NCBI RefSeq assembly: GCF_004331255.1
Contig: NZ_SJOF01000004.1
Coordinates: 62,001-126,000 of the forward strand
Direction: 5' to 3'
Length of the DNA stretch: 64,000 bases
Source: Acinetobacter sp. ANC 4173
GTDB lineage: Bacteria > Pseudomonadota > Gammaproteobacteria > Pseudomonadales > Moraxellaceae
Each line of letters begins with the position of its first letter. Position 1 is the stretch's first letter. Shown here piece after piece: positions 28,179 to 36,527 of the stretch. Position numbers and translations under genes: made by a program. A model generated the notes under the pieces. The model saw only the letters and a list, made by a program, of their open reading frames with translations, did no database searches and had not been told where the DNA came from.

Positions 28179-29609
28179 ATGTCGCAGAAAAAGAGCGTTA
28201 TTTTTAAACATCTACTGCCTGTGATTAAAGAATATCAACAGGCGGGATTTACGCATGAAAAAATTGTTGCTTTACTCAGAGATGAACATGATCTCGATTT
28301 GGTAACAACTGAAACATTTAAAAGTTATTTATATCGTTATGCAAAAGTGACCTCCACTCTTTCCGAGAACATCAAAATGCCGAACACTACCCAAACCCCA
28401 CGCGAAATAAAAAAATCGTCTAAGCTCGAGCATGTATGCTACGACATTCGTGGACCAGTGTTACGAGCGGCCATCGAGATGGAAGAAGCTGGTCATAAGA
28501 TTATTAAACTGAATATTGGCAACCCGGCTCCCTTCGGCTTTGAAGCCCCACAAGAAATTATTAATGATGTCGCATTAAACTTGCCCAATGCTGTAGGTTA
28601 TACCGACTCAAAAGGAATTTTCCCTGCACGTAAAGCCATTTGCCAGTATTACCAGCAAAAAGGCATTTTCGATATGCATGTGAATGATGTGTATATCGGC
28701 AATGGCGTATCTGAACTCATCGTCATGGCGATGCAAGGTTTATTGGATGATGGCGATGAAATGCTGGTGCCAATGCCAGATTATCCGCTGTGGACTGCGG
28801 CAGTAAACTTATCGGGTGGTACTGCAATTCACTATAAATGCGATGAGGAAAATTTCTGGTACCCAGACATCGCGGATATGGAAAGTAAAATCACGCCAAA
28901 TACGCGTGGTATTGTCATTATTAACCCAAACAATCCAACGGGTGCAGTCTATCCACGCCATGTATTAGAACAAATTGTTGCTTTAGCCAAAAAATATGAC
29001 CTGATTTTATTTGCAGATGAAATCTACGACAAAATTATTTATGACGGTATCGAACATGTTTCCGTTGCTGCGCTAGCAGGTGATCAACTGTGTATCTCAT
29101 TCAACGGTTTATCAAAAGCTTATCGTATTGCAGGTTATCGTTCAGGTTGGATGGCCATTACTGGTGATAAATCACGCGCAATGGATTACATCGAAGGGCT
29201 AGACATGCTTGCGTCTATGCGTCTGTGTGCCAATCATCAAGCACAATATGCGATTCAAACTGCATTAGGTGGCTACCAGTCGATTAATGATTTAATTCGT
29301 CCAGGTGGTCGTTTGTATGAGCAACGTAATATCGCATGGCAAATGCTGAATGAGATTCCGGGTGTGTCGTGTGTCAAACCTGAAGGTGCAATGTATTGCT
29401 TCCCTAAACTTGATCCAAACGTGTATCCAATTCAGGATGATGAGAAACTCATGCTCGATTTACTCCGTGCAGAGAAAGTCTTATTGGTTCAAGGTACTGG
29501 TTTTAACTGGCCAACACCAGATCATTTCCGTGTCGTATTCTTGCCAGCAGAAAATGAACTGCGTGAAGCCATTACCCGAGTGGGTCGTTTCTTGGCAAAG
29601 TTACGTTAA
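28179..29609 (+). CDS. alaA: Alanine transaminase AlaA with an extra N-terminal domain
   Basis: From residue about 79 (KKSSKLEHVCYDIRGPVLRA) the protein matches E. coli AlaA almost throughout. This includes KLNIGNPAPFGF, YIGNGVSELI, PMPDYPLWTAAV, INPNNPTGAVYP, FADEIYDKII and the PLP lysine in SFNGLSKAYRIAGYRSGW. E. coli AlaA begins directly at that point, so residues 1-78 are an extension. The extension contains a helical, HTH-like block (FKHLLPVIKEYQQAGFTHEK, then ALLRDEHDLDLVTTETFKSY) resembling small plasmid-type DNA-binding segments. The enzyme makes alanine from pyruvate and glutamate. AGGA precedes the ATG, and a terminator follows. Confidence 0.92.
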   Translation: MSQKKSVIFKHLLPVIKEYQQAGFTHEKIVALLRDEHDLDLVTTETFKSYLYRYAKVTSTLSENIKMPNTTQTPREIKKSSKLEHVCYDIRGPVLRAAIEMEEAGHKIIKLNIGNPAPFGFEAPQEIINDVALNLPNAVGYTDSKGIFPARKAICQYYQQKGIFDMHVNDVYIGNGVSELIVMAMQGLLDDGDEMLVPMPDYPLWTAAVNLSGGTAIHYKCDEENFWYPDIADMESKITPNTRGIVIINPNNPTGAVYPRHVLEQIVALAKKYDLILFADEIYDKIIYDGIEHVSVAALAGDQLCISFNGLSKAYRIAGYRSGWMAITGDKSRAMDYIEGLDMLASMRLCANHQAQYAIQTALGGYQSINDLIRPGGRLYEQRNIAWQMLNEIPGVSCVKPEGAMYCFPKLDPNVYPIQDDEKLMLDLLRAEKVLLVQGTGFNWPTPDHFRVVFLPAENELREAITRVGRFLAKLR

Positions 29610-29622
29610 TTCTAATATTTGA

Positions 29623-29652
29623 AAAAGCCGCATTTTGATGCGGCTTTTTTTG
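29623..29652 (+). terminator. Rho-independent terminator after alaA
   Basis: The stem AAAGCCGCA/TGCGGCTTT is followed by a T run, 14 bases after the alaA stop. Confidence 0.9.
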
Positions 29653-29752
29653 TATTGATCTCACACCCATGACTGATTAATTACAACGTTGAAATAGTGA
29701 GCCTAAGGCATTCAATGTTAAACTTGATAACAAGAGAGAATGAGCGAATAAC

Positions 29753-30484
29753 ATGACTTATCAAGTACATATCATTGATGTAAAAAATCAATTACAAAAC
29801 TATATTTGGTTACTTGAACATACCGAAACCCATGAAGTAATTGCCGTAGACCCAACCGAAGCACAGTTAGTTGAAGATTATTGTCAAGAACATCAATTGC
29901 ACCTGAAGCAAATTTGGCTTACGCATTGGCATAAAGATCACATAGGTGGTGTACACGGTTTACTGGTCAATCGGAATATTTCCGTTTATGGTCCTCGTGA
30001 TGAACTAAGCAAAATTCCGTTCATTACCCATCCACTCGCAGATGGTGACCATTTTAATTTTCATGATATTCGTATAGATGTGATTGCTGTTCCTGGACAC
30101 ACCTTAGGTCATATTGTCTATTTTAGTGATGCGCTTGATCTGGTTTTTTGTGGAGATACTTTATTTGCAATGGGCTGTGGTCGAGTATTTGAAGGGACTT
30201 TCGAACAGATGTATCATTCCTTGAATCGTTTGGCAGCATTACCCCCGCGAACCCAAGTATATTGCACCCATGAATACACCCTTTCCAATGCCAAATTTGC
30301 GCTACATGTAGAACCTGATAATCTTAAAATTCAGCAACGTTTTGAACAAGTTGAGGCTTTGCGAATGCTGGGTCAACCCACTCTCCCTAGCAATATTGCC
30401 ATTGAATTAGAGACCAATCCCTTTTTAAGGGCACAGAGTGTCGAAGAATTTAAAAAATTACGTGAATTAAAAGATAACTTTTAA
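29753..30484 (+). CDS. gloB: Hydroxyacylglutathione hydrolase (glyoxalase II)
   Basis: The 243-residue metallo-beta-lactamase-fold protein has the metal site THWHKDHIGG near residue 56, VPGHTLGHIVYF near residue 114, FCGDTLFAMGCGRVFEGT near residue 132 and the glyoxalase II motif CTHEYTLSNAKFA near residue 173. The C-terminal helical domain is present. It hydrolyses S-lactoylglutathione to D-lactate and glutathione. The length is close to that of E. coli GloB (251). Confidence 0.93.
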   Translation: MTYQVHIIDVKNQLQNYIWLLEHTETHEVIAVDPTEAQLVEDYCQEHQLHLKQIWLTHWHKDHIGGVHGLLVNRNISVYGPRDELSKIPFITHPLADGDHFNFHDIRIDVIAVPGHTLGHIVYFSDALDLVFCGDTLFAMGCGRVFEGTFEQMYHSLNRLAALPPRTQVYCTHEYTLSNAKFALHVEPDNLKIQQRFEQVEALRMLGQPTLPSNIAIELETNPFLRAQSVEEFKKLRELKDNF

Positions 30485-30595
30485 TTTTTGTATTTAACAA
30501 AAATCCCTAGTTTTGGGGATAGAGCAAGTACCCAAATCACGGTTTAATAAAGACACAAAAGCAATAAAATACAACGATAAAACTGAAAGATTTCG

Positions 30596-30632
30596 TTTAT
30601 TTTCAATAATTATAATAACAACTGAAAATAAA
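30596..30632. repeat. 10-bp perfect inverted repeat
   Basis: TTTATTTTCA (30596-30605) pairs perfectly with TGAAAATAAA (30623-30632) around a 17-base AT-rich loop. It stands directly beside the larger hairpin that starts at 30636. Confidence 0.6.
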
Positions 30633-30635
30633 CAT

Positions 30636-30693
30636 GACTCTCTAATTTTTTGCACCAACCACATGGGCAATGTGGGCAAAAAATTAGGGAGTC
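30636..30693. repeat. Long imperfect hairpin (18-bp stem, 17 matched) with an inner 6-bp stem
   Basis: The arm GACTCTCTAATTTTTTGC (30636-30653) pairs with 30676-30693 with one mismatch. Inside it, CCACAT (30659-30664) pairs with ATGTGG (30670-30675), leaving a five-base loop and a five-base bulge. No gene covers it convincingly. It could be a structured RNA, a palindromic repeat element or a terminator, although no T run follows directly. Confidence 0.65.
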
Positions 30694-30751
30694 TTTCAAT
30701 GTATAATCCCAATTTTTTTAATTATAGATATTTGTTTATTTACATCCTAAA

Positions 30752-30784
30752 TAAAAAAAGCCCAGAGAAAGGTCACTCTAGGCA
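30752..30784 (-). terminator. Terminator on the minus strand downstream of the small DUF962 gene
   Basis: Read on the minus strand, GCCTAGAG pairs with CTCTGGGC (one non-canonical pair) and is followed by seven T residues. It lies about 210 bases after the end of the DUF962 gene on that strand. Confidence 0.65.
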
Positions 30785-30994
30785 TTGGAAACTTGCTGTA
30801 TCTTGAGTAAACCCAAGACCATCTAAAATTCTGAAACTTATACTACATCAGAAGGATTGAACATCCTAGCCATTTTCATGAATATATTTGAAGATTACAC
30901 TTTATTGCACAATTAAAAATCATGTATAACAAATACATATATAAGAATTATGACCCAATATTATTATACAGATGTACTTTAATTTAGATAAAAA

Positions 30995-31378
30995 TCAACT
31001 TGGAATTTTATCTAATGAACGGCATTTCAAACTCAAGTTGCCGCGGACAATATCAGACAACATACGCCAATCCGAAATAAAGCTGTAAAGTGGTTGTTTA
31101 AAAGATGCTGGCTTATTCTTTTCATACAGAAAATGTCCGACCCATGCACATGCATAACCTGGGATCAAACCATACAATACATATTTAGGTTTACGATGGC
31201 GAATTGCTTTCGCTATCCAATATGCACCAATAGTACTGCCTAAAACATGTAGACGCCGACTAGTAATATTACGGTGCTCGGTCAAATAAAAACGATAAAA
31301 TTCATTATAATTTCGAATGGGTAATTGTGGTGCTTGAACATGCTCCAAATTCCCAGTGGCTTGAATAGTTGCGTTCAT
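30995..31378 (-). CDS. Small DUF962-like protein, 127 residues
   Basis: The core EFYRFYLTEHRNITSRRLHV, followed by LGSTIGAYWIAKAI and YACAWVGHFLYEKNKPASFK, then LYSFISDWRMLSDIVRG, has the histidine pattern and end motif of short DUF962 (Mpo1-related) proteins. It contains two hydrophobic segments and is probably an inner-membrane protein. Function in bacteria is unknown. It is distinct from the longer DUF962 protein at 15971-16510. Confidence 0.78.
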   Translation of the reverse strand: MNATIQATGNLEHVQAPQLPIRNYNEFYRFYLTEHRNITSRRLHVLGSTIGAYWIAKAIRHRKPKYVLYGLIPGYACAWVGHFLYEKNKPASFKQPLYSFISDWRMLSDIVRGNLSLKCRSLDKIPS

Positions 31379-31760
31379 ATTTAAATCATCCTGATTGTTT
31401 TAAATTATAACTTTTGATTTTGCACCCATATCATTGTGCTTTACTTTAAATGGGTCAATTACATTTTTGCTTAAGTCCAAGCTTTTAAATTGGCAAAAAT
31501 AATGCTTATCCTTGCGACTTAATGATCAATCTGAAACTTCAGATCTGGTCTCGCACTGCAAAAGAAACCACCTATGGGGTTGATGGAAGCATTTCATCAG
31601 CACTCAAAATTTAGAATGCATCAACTGCCGATAATTTCACTCATAAGCGCGTACAGCATAGAATTTTTCAGCTAGAATTTAATATTAAAGCGTCACATCA
31701 GTTTTGAGCAAAAGCTGCACAAGACCTCCCCTTTTTTGAACCATAATCTAAGGCAAATTT
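31379..31760. other. Intergenic region without a convincing gene
   Basis: This gap separates the divergent DUF962 and CYTH genes. The only plus-strand frame starting with ATG that looks coding-like is 30 codons long and matches nothing I recognise. I see no strong hairpin or operator. Confidence 0.4.
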
Positions 31761-33224
31761 ATGATTGAAGTTGAATTAAAATTTCAAATTCCTACAGCAA
31801 AAAGAACAACGCTACTTAAAGCCTTAGACCCAAAAAAATCAAATCTGATTCACCTACAAGCAAAATACTTCGACACGCCAGATAAACAACTTTCACAACA
31901 TGGCGTTGCCTTACGCTTGCGCCTTGAAGGTGAACATTGGGTTCAAACCTTAAAAGCAGCTGGAAAAAGCCATTTGCACCGCTTTGAACATAATCATGAT
32001 TTCGGTGTTTCTGAACATGCCCCTGCTTTAGATTTAACGATTTATGAACATGAACCTGAAGCACGAGCCATTTTGAAAAATGCTTTGGGTGATCAGCTTA
32101 CTTCATTAAAATTACAGTTTGAATCTGATATTCAGCGTACTTATCGTGTGATTCACTTCGAAGATGCAGAAATTGAAGTCAGCCTCGATATTGGTCGCTT
32201 AGCCACCGAAACTGAAGAAAGAGAAGTCCATGAAGTTGAATTTGAACTCAAACAAGGTTCTATTCAGTCTTTACTTGCCTTTAGTTTTGAATGGGTTAAA
32301 AAATATCAACTTTGGTTAGATGTACGCAGTAAAGCCGAAATGGGACATCTCCTCTCGATTCAGCAACACGCTAGCCCTGCTCAACAGAGTAAAACTTTTC
32401 AATTAGTCAAAAAAGACAGTGCTGACAGTAATGTCCGCTCGCTCATCGCGCAACAGTTACAGCACCTACTTCCAAATATTGCAGCCATCTCCGCAGGCGT
32501 TGCCGAAAAAGAGCATCTTGAACAAGCTTATTTGGCTTTGGATCATCTCTATTTAACTTCTGCCTTATTGAAAACGTGGAGCAAAGATGTTTCTGATAAA
32601 TGGGCATATCAGTTGGCGGCTTTTAAACATCATTTTGAAAAATTACAGCAGCTTGAGCACATGCAAAGTACTTTGGGCGCATTACTTCAAAACCCGACAA
32701 CTGTCGCTAGCCTAACCCAAGATATTTTATATGCACAAGAAAAGCTGAATAATTTGGTGCGCTCAACACTCAATGTCCATCACTTTTTAGAGCTTTTAAT
32801 GTTTAGCTTGCAAAGCAGCACTGCTACGCAAGAGCTAGACTTAAAAGCTTATGCACAAAACACCTTACAACAGCAATATAAACAGATCCACGAGCAGCTT
32901 TTAGAAACTGAAGTCACAAAATTTGAAAGCCTTGAGCAACTTTCACAACGTATTCGCGAACTCAAATTTAGCTTCCCTATACTCACCTCAATTTACGATG
33001 TGAAAAATCTACAAAAATATAGCAAGGCATTAAATGAAGCACATCAAGCTGCCGAAGAATACTTAACGCTCAGTTCATCTGCTGCCTATATTCAACAAAC
33101 CGAATTAGAAGCAAGCGACTGGTTTATTTTGGGTTGGTTGACTGCGAAACAAGAAGTGTATGCTCAAGCACTTCTGGATGCGACTGAACAATTTATGGTG
33201 AGTCGCAAGTTCCTTAAATTCTAA
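31761..33224 (+). CDS. CYTH-domain protein with a degenerate CHAD region
   Basis: Residues 1-200 form a CYTH triphosphate-tunnel domain: MIEVELKFQIP (the ExExK motif), AKYFDTPDKQLSQHGVALRL, LRLEGEHWVQTLK and VHEVEFELKQG. The rest aligns with the CHAD domain of the next gene but has lost its basic residues. Where the paralogue reads HQARVAIRRMRSAL this protein reads EQAYLALDHLYLTS, and RKRFKHLRYNIEF corresponds to SQRIRELKFSFPI. The CYTH half probably still hydrolyses inorganic triphosphate or binds a triphosphate ligand. The CHAD half probably cannot bind polyphosphate as usual. At 487 residues it is full length. Confidence 0.85.
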   Translation: MIEVELKFQIPTAKRTTLLKALDPKKSNLIHLQAKYFDTPDKQLSQHGVALRLRLEGEHWVQTLKAAGKSHLHRFEHNHDFGVSEHAPALDLTIYEHEPEARAILKNALGDQLTSLKLQFESDIQRTYRVIHFEDAEIEVSLDIGRLATETEEREVHEVEFELKQGSIQSLLAFSFEWVKKYQLWLDVRSKAEMGHLLSIQQHASPAQQSKTFQLVKKDSADSNVRSLIAQQLQHLLPNIAAISAGVAEKEHLEQAYLALDHLYLTSALLKTWSKDVSDKWAYQLAAFKHHFEKLQQLEHMQSTLGALLQNPTTVASLTQDILYAQEKLNNLVRSTLNVHHFLELLMFSLQSSTATQELDLKAYAQNTLQQQYKQIHEQLLETEVTKFESLEQLSQRIRELKFSFPILTSIYDVKNLQKYSKALNEAHQAAEEYLTLSSSAAYIQQTELEASDWFILGWLTAKQEVYAQALLDATEQFMVSRKFLKF

Positions 33225-33401
33225 GCTACTTGATACCCCTAATACATCTACATCCACAAATTCAGTTTGTGGATGTACTTCATTGCTACATCTAGAAATA
33301 GACAAATTACATTTTTACTGGACTTCTTCAGTCACTTTAGCCAAGATATAAATTTAGCGCCATTAAAATAATTTTAAAAACTCCAGTGCGAGGGCTAGAA
33401 C

Positions 33402-34862
33402 ATGTCAGAAATCGAACTCAAATTTCAAATTCCAGATGCTTTTCAGGACATGATTTATCAAGATTTCTGCGCCTCTAAAGTCTATAAGCAACGTTTGCTC
33501 GCCCATTATTACGACACCGAAGATTTTCAATTGGCACAGCAATCCATTGCCCTTCGATTACGTTTAGAGCAAAGTCACTGGATTCAAACCCTAAAATACA
33601 AAACCGAGCAACATATTGAGCGTTTTGAGTTTGAATCTGACTTGGGCAAAAAAAAGCAGCCCAAACTTAATTTAGACGTGTATCAAGACCATTTTGATGA
33701 ACTTCCCACCTTATTAACCACTCCTGATGCTGCTCAGAACTTTCAAATTAAATTTTCTACCGATGTAGAGCGTGTCTCCAAAATACTGTTGTTTAATCAA
33801 TCTGAAATTGAAGTTTGTCTGGACATTGGTCATTTGGTTTTTAAAAATGAAAAATTAAGAATATTTGAACTTGAATTTGAACTGGTACAAGGCACCATTC
33901 ATGACTTAATTCGTTGTATAGAACCATGGATGAATAAATACCAGCTTTGGTTGGATACTCGCAGTAAATCGCAGCGGGGCGATTTGCATCTACAACAACA
34001 GGATGTGTTATTACCACAGTATGCTGAACCGATTCTTTTAGATCAGGAAATGACAACCAATAGTGCCGTACAGATCATCTTAAATAACACCTTTAAACAT
34101 TTTTTGCCGAATGCCACTGCCCTTGCTAGCGGCTCATATAATAGCGAACATGTCCATCAAGCACGTGTCGCAATACGACGCATGCGGAGTGCTTTAAAAA
34201 GTTATGCTCACTTGGTGCATAATATCTCGCCACACTGGGCAGCACAGCTCCGTATCATCTTTCAGTCTTTAGGTCATGCACGAGATACCGATGCCATTCG
34301 TGAAACCCTATTACCGCAATTACAACAAGCAGGTTGCTCAGATTTAGATATTCCAAATGCTGAGAATTATCACAATCAAATCATGTGGATTTTTCAATCC
34401 GTAGAGACCAATCAATTGATATTGGAACTTATGGACTACATGACTTCTGAACCGAACCTTAAAAATAAAAAGGAAAAACCATTTATAAAATATGCTGAGA
34501 AAATCTTAAAGAAAACCCATCAGCAGATTGCGCATGATATTGGTCATTTTTCTCAGCTAGAAGATGAAGAAAAACACATGCTACGTAAACGCTTTAAACA
34601 TTTACGTTACAACATTGAATTTGTGCGTAGCTTATACCGTAAAAAAGCCGTGAAACACTATTTAACAGCCATTAAACCCATTCAAGAGCTTTTAGGGCAA
34701 TATAATGACCTCTTGGTTGCCGAGCAATTCTTTCATGAATTGCCCGAAAATGAAGAGATAACATGTGCTATACACTGGCTTAAACAACAGGAAAAACAAC
34801 AACTCAAACACGTCGATAAACAACTGAAAGCATTTCAAAAAATTAAACCGTTTTGGGCATAA
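33402..34862 (+). CDS. CYTH and CHAD domain protein (YgiF-like inorganic triphosphatase)
   Basis: The N-terminal CYTH domain begins MSEIELKFQIPDAFQD and contains HYYDTEDFQLAQQSIALRLR and IFELEFELVQG. From residue about 225 an intact CHAD domain shows the basic helices EHVHQARVAIRRMRSALKSY, SLGHARDTDAIRETL and KRFKHLRYNIEFVRSLYRKK. These bind polyphosphate in characterised CHAD proteins. E. coli YgiF has the same order and is a triphosphatase. This gene is a tandem paralogue of the previous one, separated by 177 bases. Confidence 0.88.
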   Translation: MSEIELKFQIPDAFQDMIYQDFCASKVYKQRLLAHYYDTEDFQLAQQSIALRLRLEQSHWIQTLKYKTEQHIERFEFESDLGKKKQPKLNLDVYQDHFDELPTLLTTPDAAQNFQIKFSTDVERVSKILLFNQSEIEVCLDIGHLVFKNEKLRIFELEFELVQGTIHDLIRCIEPWMNKYQLWLDTRSKSQRGDLHLQQQDVLLPQYAEPILLDQEMTTNSAVQIILNNTFKHFLPNATALASGSYNSEHVHQARVAIRRMRSALKSYAHLVHNISPHWAAQLRIIFQSLGHARDTDAIRETLLPQLQQAGCSDLDIPNAENYHNQIMWIFQSVETNQLILELMDYMTSEPNLKNKKEKPFIKYAEKILKKTHQQIAHDIGHFSQLEDEEKHMLRKRFKHLRYNIEFVRSLYRKKAVKHYLTAIKPIQELLGQYNDLLVAEQFFHELPENEEITCAIHWLKQQEKQQLKHVDKQLKAFQKIKPFWA

Positions 34863-34869
34863 AACTGGC

Positions 34870-35502
34870 TTAGCGATATTTTCCAAAAACCTTCCACACC
34901 TCATTGTCGGCCAGTGGATCACTATAACTGTCGCTACGTTGCTTACGTGGCTTATCCCGTGCATCGACCAATTTAAAGTGTTCTTCGGTGCTTAATACAA
35001 TACCATTCACATAAAATCGGGTACGCGTATATTCACTTTGCCCATGCTGAAATACATAGGTTCTTAAATCAATAAACTCACGGTGCGCGACCAATGCTGC
35101 TTGTTCATCGCTATTCAACCAAGCTTGCATTACAGCGACTTGCTCGGCAGAAAATTCACCGCATTTATCTAATAAACTGGCAATTCCTCTAAAAGTTTTG
35201 GACTCTTTAGCCCGAGTTTTATTAATTCGAATTCGGTCTACATGAAAATAAAATAACGGCAAATTGAGATGACTGGGTAAATGAATGGCATCAACCACTT
35301 CATCACTTAAAAAAGGTTGGCTCAACAGTTGCGCCCGCTCAATTAAATCTTGCCATTGCTGATAATAGTGTGCGACATCTTCTGCCGAACCATAATAAAT
35401 GGGTAATCCTTCGACATTTGCCAAAGTTTGTGGTGGCCAAATTTGTTGGCGCAACAGTGAAATATCGTGTTTAAGATTTTGAATTGCAATAGCATCTGAC
35501 AT
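34870..35502 (-). CDS. Hypothetical protein, 210 residues
   Basis: The protein is soluble and without a signal peptide. It begins MSDAIAIQNLKHDISLLRQQ, contains a charged middle (HVDRIRINKTRAKESKTFRG) and ends with a basic, hydrophilic tail (DARDKPRKQRSDSYSDPLAD). The segment LPLFYFHVDRIRINKTRAKE suggests a DNA- or RNA-contacting basic strand, but I recognise no family. I start at ATG 35502 and not at the ATG four codons upstream. It ends eight bases from the convergent CHAD gene. Confidence 0.65.
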   Translation of the reverse strand: MSDAIAIQNLKHDISLLRQQIWPPQTLANVEGLPIYYGSAEDVAHYYQQWQDLIERAQLLSQPFLSDEVVDAIHLPSHLNLPLFYFHVDRIRINKTRAKESKTFRGIASLLDKCGEFSAEQVAVMQAWLNSDEQAALVAHREFIDLRTYVFQHGQSEYTRTRFYVNGIVLSTEEHFKLVDARDKPRKQRSDSYSDPLADNEVWKVFGKYR

Positions 35503-35611
35503 AACGCGTTCCATTTTTATAATGCTTAGGCTATTTTTAGATTAAGTCAAAGGTTTTGTTTCTGCAAGGCTTTGCCTATAATGCAGAATGAAATTTTAGC
35601 TAGGAACAGTC

Positions 35612-36001
35612 ATGGTTCAAAAGATTGACGCTACCGATGTTACCGAAGAAGAAGCTTTGAATGCTGCTTTTTTTGAACGTGCAGATGAATTTATTAAACA
35701 TGCCAATGAATTTTGTCGCCCAGCCAAAGGACAGCAAGTCAAACCCAATGAAATTCGTGGTCAAGTGAGTGCTTCTATGCTGTTTGCAACAGCACGTTTC
35801 AATACTTGGGTTGCAGCGAATAATTTTAAAGATGGCAATGAAATGCGTGACGCTAAAGAACAAGTGATGTCTTATGTCATGCAACAATTCCAAATGATGT
35901 TAGAAGATAATTATGACGAATACTGTGAACAGTTCGAGAACTATTTACGTTTCCGCCATAACGAGGAATTCCATGCCAACAAGCATGATCATGACCATTA
36001 A
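35612..36001 (+). CDS. DUF3144 domain protein
   Basis: The 129-residue acidic protein carries the DUF3144 core AFFERADEFIKHANEF, then SASMLFATARFNTWVAA and YVMQQFQMMLEDNYDEYCEQ, and ends HNEEFHANKHDHDH, a histidine-rich tail that could bind metal. The function of the family is unknown. It is followed by a terminator shared with the convergent gene. Confidence 0.85.
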   Translation: MVQKIDATDVTEEEALNAAFFERADEFIKHANEFCRPAKGQQVKPNEIRGQVSASMLFATARFNTWVAANNFKDGNEMRDAKEQVMSYVMQQFQMMLEDNYDEYCEQFENYLRFRHNEEFHANKHDHDH

Positions 36002-36014
36002 TTAATGACAAAAT

Positions 36015-36049
36015 AAAAAAGCCCTCAGCTTAGACTCAGGGCTTTTTTA
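36015..36049. terminator. Bidirectional terminator between convergent genes
   Basis: An imperfect GCCCTCAG/CTCAGGGC stem is flanked by six A residues on the left and six T residues on the right. It serves the DUF3144 gene on the plus strand and the small secreted protein gene on the minus strand. Confidence 0.85.
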
Positions 36050-36053
36050 TTGC

Positions 36054-36365
36054 TTAAACTTTACGATCCCAAACGATCTTTTTTATTACGTTATCGACCA
36101 TGGTGACGGTGTAATAGGCATTCCCCACCAAATAAACATAATCTGATGCGGTAAACTGTTTCTCCCCTTCTTCCCACGCGTAATTCCGCACCGAGATTGG
36201 GGGGTGCTGCATATTTTGCACCAGATGAATATAGCTATCGCCAAGGGACACCAATTGCCCATTTTCAGCACGAATGACACGCGTCTCAGTGGCTGCTGTA
36301 GCGCAAGCAGTACCAATTGCAAATACAAAAAGAAGATAGCCAGAAATTTTTAGAATTTTCTTCAT
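36054..36365 (-). CDS. Small secreted protein, 103 residues
   Basis: The N-terminus MKKILKISGYLLFVFAIGTA is a signal peptide with likely cleavage after CATA or ATAA. The mature part contains NGQLVSLGDSYIHLVQNM and YVYLVGNAYYTVTMVDNVIK, then KIVWDRKV. The GDS segment followed by a tyrosine-rich strand pair recalls the BamE/DUF2845 fold, but this is a tentative resemblance. It is probably periplasmic. No partner gene is evident. Confidence 0.7.
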   Translation of the reverse strand: MKKILKISGYLLFVFAIGTACATAATETRVIRAENGQLVSLGDSYIHLVQNMQHPPISVRNYAWEEGEKQFTASDYVYLVGNAYYTVTMVDNVIKKIVWDRKV

Positions 36366-36527
36366 CTAGATAGACTCAATCAAAATGATGTTTTCGTTAT
36401 TAAGAAGTAATATAAAATTTTGTTTATTTTTTACCATCTGTTTAATTTAACTGCAAGTTATAAAATAAAAAGCCACAAGATTGTGACTTTTTATTAAAAC
36501 ATTCAAGATGCTTAGAACTCAGAAAAA

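Noticed and set aside
30513..30806. A 97-codon plus-strand frame between gloB and the DUF962 gene.
   Set aside because: It runs through both hairpins and a minus-strand terminator, has AT-rich noise composition and no ribosome site.
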